The position numbers and the translations under genes were made by a program. Under the pieces are notes generated by a model. The model saw only the letters and a program-made list of their open reading frames with translations. It had not been told where the DNA came from and ran no database searches. 7,975 nt of DNA from Tannerella sp. (GTDB taxonomy: Bacteria; Bacteroidota; Bacteroidia; Bacteroidales; Tannerellaceae), in NCBI GenBank assembly GCA_031267485.1, contig JAIRYY010000244.1, positions 1 through 7,975 on the forward strand, read 5' to 3'. Position 1 is the first letter of the stretch. Every line of letters starts with the position of its first letter. Positions 6,484-7,975 of this stretch are shown one piece after another.

Positions 6484-7560
6484 TTATATGTAATTGTTAT
6501 AATAGTCAATATTTTCCTTAATCAGGATGTCGATAGGCATGTAATTCACCTTCCCGCCCGTCTGTTTCAGCGCCAGATAATGAAAAAGCGCCCTTACGCT
6601 GTTATATCCCTGTACTTCGGGCCGTTGCGCAATCAGGTGGGAGACGGTTCCCGTCTTCAGGAAATGCGTATTTGCCTCGATAGCGTCGTATCCGATGAGG
6701 AAGAAATCGTCCCTCCTGTTCTCCCGGAAATATTTTGCCGCCACGTGCACCCGCGAGTTGAAGATGATGCCTGCGCGTACGGGCCTGCCCCTGTTCGCCG
6801 CCCGGCTAAAAAAACTGTCGAGGATATACCGGTTGCGTTCCGTCTTTCCGGTCGACAAACTCAGGGAATAAAGGCTGCCTCTGTAACCCGACTGCGACAG
6901 ATAATCGTGAAAGCCTTTCTCGCGCATGGATACCTGCGTCGATTCAATACGCCTCCGGCTCAGTATGTTAAAAAGCAATACATCGTCGTCCGGGTGAATA
7001 CTTTCGTAAAGCAGCCGTCCGCCGATGTAACCCGACTTGTAGGAATCCGTGCCGTAGTAGGCAATGCAGTTTGTGTTGTCGATATACGAGTCGATGAAAA
7101 CGTATGGAATATTTTTTCTGTCGAGCCACTGGCTGAACTTGAAAGTGCTGTTGCTGAACAGCGTGGCGATTATGACGCCCTGACATTCTTCCTTTTTAAT
7201 ATCGGTGGTCAGTATGTCGAAGCTTCTCCGGTCGTACTGATTGAAAAACCGGCGTTCTATCTGGAGGTGATAAATCGAAAACTCGCGTTCAACCTTATCG
7301 AAGCCTTTGCTCACTTCCGACCAGTATTCGCCAGGCTCGAACGACGGCATCAATACCAGGATACGCCAGGCTTTCTTTGACGCCAGTGAACGGGCAATCA
7401 GGTTCGGCTGATAATCAAGCTCCTTGAGGGCTTTTTTGACTTTCTTCAATGCATCTTCCGAAACGCGCCCCCGCTCATGCAGCACCCGGTCAACCGTACC
7501 GACCGATACGCCCGCCATTGCCGCAATGTCTTTTATTCGATAGTTGTTCATTTCTTTCAT
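6484..7560 (-). CDS. LacI-family transcriptional regulator with periplasmic-binding-type effector domain
   Basis: The 358-residue protein starts with a LacI helix-turn-helix: YRIKDIAAMAGVSVGTVDRV at residues 7-26, followed by LHERGRVSE and the hinge-helix region PNLIARSLASKK at 52-63. The rest is a two-lobed sugar-binding domain (VLMPSFEPGEYW, GVIIATLFS, YYGTDSYKSGYIGGRLL, FLIGYDAIEANTHFLKTG), typical of Bacteroidetes LacI regulators. It probably represses or activates the SDR and kinase genes directly downstream, with a sugar or sugar acid as effector. The recognition helix has Asp at the position usually held by Ser (TVDRVL). I prefer the ATG at 7560; a second ATG at 7551 is equally close to the domain. 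A TTG at 7596 would extend the frame but lies inside the -7 promoter box, so it is rejected. A candidate operator lies in its own leader. Confidence 0.92.
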   Translation of the reverse strand: MKEMNNYRIKDIAAMAGVSVGTVDRVLHERGRVSEDALKKVKKALKELDYQPNLIARSLASKKAWRILVLMPSFEPGEYWSEVSKGFDKVEREFSIYHLQIERRFFNQYDRRSFDILTTDIKKEECQGVIIATLFSNSTFKFSQWLDRKNIPYVFIDSYIDNTNCIAYYGTDSYKSGYIGGRLLYESIHPDDDVLLFNILSRRRIESTQVSMREKGFHDYLSQSGYRGSLYSLSLSTGKTERNRYILDSFFSRAANRGRPVRAGIIFNSRVHVAAKYFRENRRDDFFLIGYDAIEANTHFLKTGTVSHLIAQRPEVQGYNSVRALFHYLALKQTGGKVNYMPIDILIKENIDYYNNYI

Positions 7561-7568
7561 AATATTTT

Positions 7569-7582
7569 TGTGTACGCACACA
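7569..7582. promoter_or_regulatory. Candidate LacI-type operator (palindrome with central CG)
   Basis: TGTGTACGCACACA is a 14-bp near-perfect palindrome: one half-site is TGTGTAC and the complement of the other is TGTGTGC, a single mismatch. The central CG dinucleotide is the hallmark of LacI-family operators. It lies 8 bp before the regulator's ATG and just downstream of the -7 box, where bound protein would block transcription. Autoregulation, and with it control of the co-transcribed SDR and kinase genes, is the expected result. No second copy was seen in the window. Confidence 0.6.
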
Positions 7583-7593
7583 TAAACAATGCG

Positions 7594-7627
7594 CAAAGTT
7601 AAGGATATTTTTTTAAATAGCTACAAT
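7594..7627 (-). promoter_or_regulatory. Bacteroidetes-type sigma-70 promoter for the LacI-SDR-kinase operon
   Basis: On the minus strand TAACTTTG (7594-7601) matches the Bacteroidetes -7 consensus TAnnTTTG exactly. An ATTG at 7624-7627 is a partial match to the -33 TTTG element, with a spacer of 22 bp, slightly longer than usual. The spacer is AT-rich. Transcription would start close to or inside the candidate operator and run into the LacI gene. Confidence 0.65.
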
Positions 7628-7709
7628 ATATTGCCCAATTTCACTGTTTCCCACTTCTTCCCCATCTCACAGCAGCTTTTTCACCATATTTTATTATTTA
7701 ATATCAATC

Positions 7710-7728
7710 GAATAGTAGCTCTCTATTC
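7710..7728 (-). terminator. Weak hairpin after the membrane-protein gene, possible terminator
   Basis: GAATAG (7723-7728 complemented) and CTATTC form a six-base-pair stem with a seven-base loop, about 12 bp after the stop codon of the upstream gene. The stem is AT-rich and the following sequence (GATTGATATT) has no good U-run, so termination would be weak. The remainder of the gap up to the promoter holds nothing else I recognise. Confidence 0.25.
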
Positions 7729-7740
7729 CCTTCAAATAAA

Positions 7741-7975
7741 TCACGCGGCCGGGGTTGTCAGTCGGCGGAACACAACGCCATACATCAGCACGTTCAGCGG
7801 TATGGCGGCAAATATTCCCACAAACAGGGCAATCTGTCCGGCGAAACTTATCAGCGCCATGATGAGCATTACGACGAATAACCTCAGCGTCTGCCCTTTG
7901 GTTATTTCCCAACTCCGTTTCAACGACCCGATGATGCCGGTATCCTCGTCAACCATGGATGCAATAAAGAATTGC
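7741..7975 (-). CDS. C-terminal fragment of a multi-pass membrane protein (DUF975/GlpQ-membrane-domain-like)
   Basis: The reading frame is open to the window edge and ends at a TGA; 77 residues are visible, so the gene continues upstream outside the window. An internal Met at 7956 is probably not the start, since the frame continues as QFFIAS before it. The visible part has VDEDTGIIGSLKRSWEITKG, then two hydrophobic segments (about RLFVVMLIMALISFAGQIAL and FVGIFAAIPLNVLMYGVVF) and a short tail. A conserved amphipathic S-W-x-x-TKG step before the final membrane helices, with a VGIxxAIP turn, resembles the C-terminus of bacterial proteins of the DUF975 or glycerophosphodiester-phosphodiesterase membrane-domain type. 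The function is unknown. A promoter follows it, so it is likely a separate transcription unit from the LacI operon. Confidence 0.7.
   Translation of the reverse strand, partial: QFFIASMVDEDTGIIGSLKRSWEITKGQTLRLFVVMLIMALISFAGQIALFVGIFAAIPLNVLMYGVVFRRLTTPAA

Noticed and set aside
7561..7596. TTG start extending the LacI protein by 12 residues
   Set aside because: The TTG lies inside the -7 promoter box, upstream of the expected transcription start. The added residues precede the normal LacI N-terminus.
7694..7912. 72-codon minus-strand frame overlapping the partial membrane protein
   Set aside because: It is a shifted-frame shadow; the other frame has clear membrane helices and remains open to the window edge.

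Overview
The window looks like part of a Bacteroidetes chromosome, most likely Bacteroidales. The reasons are a canonical Bacteroidetes -7 promoter box (TAACTTTG) ahead of the LacI gene, translation starts preceded by A-rich leaders rather than Shine-Dalgarno sites, and protein families typical of that phylum. The genus cannot be told. Base composition is moderately GC-rich in genes and AT-rich between them.

All eight genes lie on the minus strand, so the biological order runs from high to low coordinates. (1) 7975-7741: C-terminal end of a multi-pass membrane protein cut by the window edge. (2) 7740-7561: a promoter and candidate LacI-type operator. (3) 7560-4539: a sugar-acid module made of a LacI-family regulator, an SDR oxidoreductase of the D-mannonate oxidoreductase (UxuB-like) type, and a PfkB sugar kinase resembling 2-keto-3-deoxygluconate kinase. 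(4) 4538-4314: a 225-bp gap holding a 158-bp imperfect inverted repeat, probably a MITE-like element. (5) 4313-53: a tightly packed run of a LarA-superfamily (nickel-pincer lactate racemase-like) protein, PdxB (erythronate-4-phosphate dehydrogenase), a GNAT acetyltransferase and a DinF-type MATE transporter, with gaps of only 14, 18 and 8 bp. (6) 52-1: two exact copies of a 21-bp tandem repeat that runs off the window edge.

The SDR and kinase fit the hexuronate/sugar-acid route fructuronate - mannonate - 2-keto-3-deoxygluconate - KDPG, under a local LacI regulator that probably controls itself. Mannonate dehydratase and KDPG aldolase are not in the window. The LarA homologue keeps every cofactor and catalytic residue I can map, with LarA spacing. 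Because some LarA-superfamily enzymes are 2-epimerases of sugar acids, including gluconate/mannonate, it may feed a hydroxy-acid epimer into the mannonate route. This is the most interesting hypothesis here, and it is inference from gene context. PdxB, GNAT and MATE are probably passengers on the same transcript: vitamin B6 synthesis and small-molecule detoxification or export.
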